From: UBA9715 sp045629845 | Lineage (GTDB): Bacteria > Actinomycetota > Coriobacteriia > Coriobacteriales > Eggerthellaceae | DNA length: 7,198 nucleotides | Reading direction: 5' to 3' | NCBI GenBank assembly: GCA_045629845.1 | Contig: JAZQRZ010000027.1 | Location: 1 to 7,198, forward strand | In this document: one piece after another, positions 6,168 to 7,198 of the stretch | Numbering within the stretch: position 1 is the stretch's first letter | How the letters are laid out: each line of letters starts with the position of its first letter | Notes under the pieces: model-generated | The model's database searches: none | What the model saw: the letters and a program-made list of their open reading frames with translations, nothing else | What the model was told of the DNA's origin: nothing | Position numbers and translations under genes: made by a program

Positions 6168-6204
6168 TGTTCAAAATTATAAGATTGTGATTGAAATTGA
6201 ACAA
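6168..6204 (-). promoter_or_regulatory. Promoter with perfect TATAAT box and flanking inverted repeat for the NCS1 unit
   Basis: On the minus strand, TTGTTC (6204-6199) and a perfect TATAAT (6181-6176) are separated by exactly 17 bases. This is the best sigma-70-type promoter in the window. The predicted start site is near 6169, giving a leader of about 80 bases. The perfect 7-base arms TGTTCAA/TTGAACA (6168-6174 and 6197-6203) enclose the core, one over the -35 box and one over the start site. That is a plausible operator arrangement for a dimeric repressor. Confidence 0.65.
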
Positions 6205-6264
6205 TGGAAAGGGCTAAGAAGGGTACTAGGAAACAGGTGAAAGGCATAGCTCTAGTGCTGTGGC

Positions 6265-6301
6265 AAAAAAATGTGGCAAAGGGTCAGACCCTTTGCCACA
6301 T
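6265..6301 (-). terminator. Strong intrinsic terminator after the AGCS symporter gene
   Basis: ATGTGGCAAAGGGTC (6271-6285) pairs perfectly with 6287-6301, giving 14 pairs around a CAG triloop or 15 around a single base. A run of T follows on the minus strand (6270-6265). It starts about 27 bases after the symporter stop codon. This is the clearest intrinsic terminator in the window and isolates the symporter gene from the NCS1 unit. Confidence 0.9.
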
Positions 6302-6328
6302 CGCGTGAATTATTACTTTGTGAAGTAA

Positions 6329-7198
6329 TTACTTTGCGTCGTATTGAGGAATGGGAGTTTCGTCTACTTCGTCGAGGTTCTTGTCGTAAACGTAATGCTG
6401 TGTATCCCTTGCAATAACGGCTGAAAGACCAAGAACCGCAATACAGTTCGGTACCGCCATAAGAGCATTACTAATGTCGGACAAGTTCCACACCAAATCT
6501 CCACCGCCGATGCAACCCCAGAAAACGAAGAGCAAGAAGCCAATCTGATACGGACGAATACCCTTCTTTCCAAACAGATATGCTACGGCGCGGTTACCAT
6601 ACTGCGCCCACCCAAGCATTGTGGAATAAGTGAACAAAATCATGCCAACCGATAAAACCGCAGGACCAAGCACGGGAATTTCCGAGAACGCTGCCGTGGT
6701 CAACTGTGCTGCAGCAGTGATTTCACCAGAAAGAATGCCAGCCTGAATCTCGGGATTAGCCAACATGGTAGATACCAGCATAATGCCCGTAATAGCACAT
6801 ACGATAACGGTATCCCAAAACGTACCCGTCATCGAAACAAGTGCCTGACGTGCGGGGTTTTTTGTCGTCGCATTTGCAGCAACAAGCGGCGCCGATCCCA
6901 AACCCGATTCGTTGCTGAACAAACCACGCTTAAAACCAAACTGCAAAGCAAGAGCCACACTGCTACCTACAGCACCGCCAAATGCTGCTTCGCCCGTAAA
7001 CGCACACGTTACGATAAGGCTAATAGCTTCACCGACAAATTCACCGTTCATGCCAATAATTACGATACAACCCGCAACATACAAAGCAGCCATCAGCGGT
7101 ACAAGCTTTGTGGTTACCTTCGTTACAGATTTAATGCCTCCCATAATGACAACACCAACCAGAATCATGAGCACAACGCCAATCATGATAGAGGGTGC
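6329..7198 (-). CDS. AGCS-family sodium:alanine/glycine symporter, C-terminal part, 5' end outside the window
   Basis: This membrane protein should import alanine, glycine or a related small amino acid with sodium. The reading frame is open to the window edge, and 289 residues are visible of a family that usually has about 450-500, so the N-terminal third is missing. Recognisable AGCS (PF01235) features, numbered from the first visible residue, are: GIKSVTKVTTKLVPLMAALY (21-40), the signature FGFKRGLFSNESGLGSAPL (87-105) followed by NPARQALVSMTGTFWDT, the span FTYSTMLGWAQYGNRAVAYLFG (193-214), and VWNLSDISNALMAVPN near the C-terminus. The tail after the last span is short and polar. The stop is at 6329-6331, followed by a strong terminator, so it is the last gene of its unit. 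The exact amino acid is not predictable. Confidence 0.92.
   Translation of the reverse strand, partial: APSIMIGVVLMILVGVVIMGGIKSVTKVTTKLVPLMAALYVAGCIVIIGMNGEFVGEAISLIVTCAFTGEAAFGGAVGSSVALALQFGFKRGLFSNESGLGSAPLVAANATTKNPARQALVSMTGTFWDTVIVCAITGIMLVSTMLANPEIQAGILSGEITAAAQLTTAAFSEIPVLGPAVLSVGMILFTYSTMLGWAQYGNRAVAYLFGKKGIRPYQIGFLLFVFWGCIGGGDLVWNLSDISNALMAVPNCIAVLGLSAVIARDTQHYVYDKNLDEVDETPIPQYDAK

Noticed and set aside
1..7198. A novel defence, mobile or biosynthetic system across the window
   Set aside because: The genes belong to well-known transporter and ligase families, with no nuclease, transposase, integrase, toxin or repeat array. Only the small membrane protein is unrecognised.

Overview
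This 7.2 kb window is ordinary bacterial chromosome in which every convincing gene lies on the minus strand. Base composition is close to balanced. Genes have clear Shine-Dalgarno sequences (AAAGGAG or GAAAGGA type), and the one substrate-binding protein is a lipoprotein. This suggests a free-living or host-associated anaerobe-like bacterium. The mix of amino-acid ABC uptake, AGCS and NCS1 symporters and a class I acyl-CoA ligase would suit a Coriobacteriia/Eggerthellaceae-type actinobacterium or a relative. That placement is a low-confidence impression, since no taxonomic marker is present.

Read in the direction of transcription, from high to low coordinates, the layout is as follows. (a) 7198-6329: the C-terminal part of an AGCS-family sodium:amino-acid symporter, closed by a very strong hairpin terminator at 6265-6301. 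(b) 6204-6168: a promoter with a perfect TATAAT box and a flanking inverted repeat. It drives a two-gene unit of a 61-residue single-span membrane protein (6091-5906, GTG start) and an NCS1-family cytosine/purine/allantoin-type permease (5903-4479). A gene-end hairpin at 4420-4452 follows. (c) 4329-2689: a class I adenylate-forming acyl-CoA ligase whose short leader contains a terminator-like hairpin touching its ribosome binding site. A gene-end hairpin at 2628-2655 follows. (d) 2505-367: a polar amino-acid ABC transporter operon of permease, permease and ATPase. The two permease genes overlap by 20 bases, and a hairpin lies between the second permease and the ATPase. A perfect 14-bp hairpin at 336-368 ends the operon. 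(e) 205 to the window edge: the N-terminus of the matching extracytoplasmic solute-binding lipoprotein, in what looks like a separate transcription unit.

Functionally the window is a run of nutrient-uptake systems: an amino-acid symporter, a nucleobase or related heterocycle symporter, and an amino-acid ABC importer. A CoA ligase of unknown acid substrate sits among them. The ABC genes clearly work together. Nothing in the sequence proves that the ligase shares a pathway with its neighbours. I found no rRNA, tRNA, CRISPR array, insertion sequence or defence system. The points most worth a second look are the small membrane protein coupled to the NCS1 permease, and the related palindromic hairpins at 4352-4380 and 6271-6301, one of which sits where it could attenuate the ligase gene.
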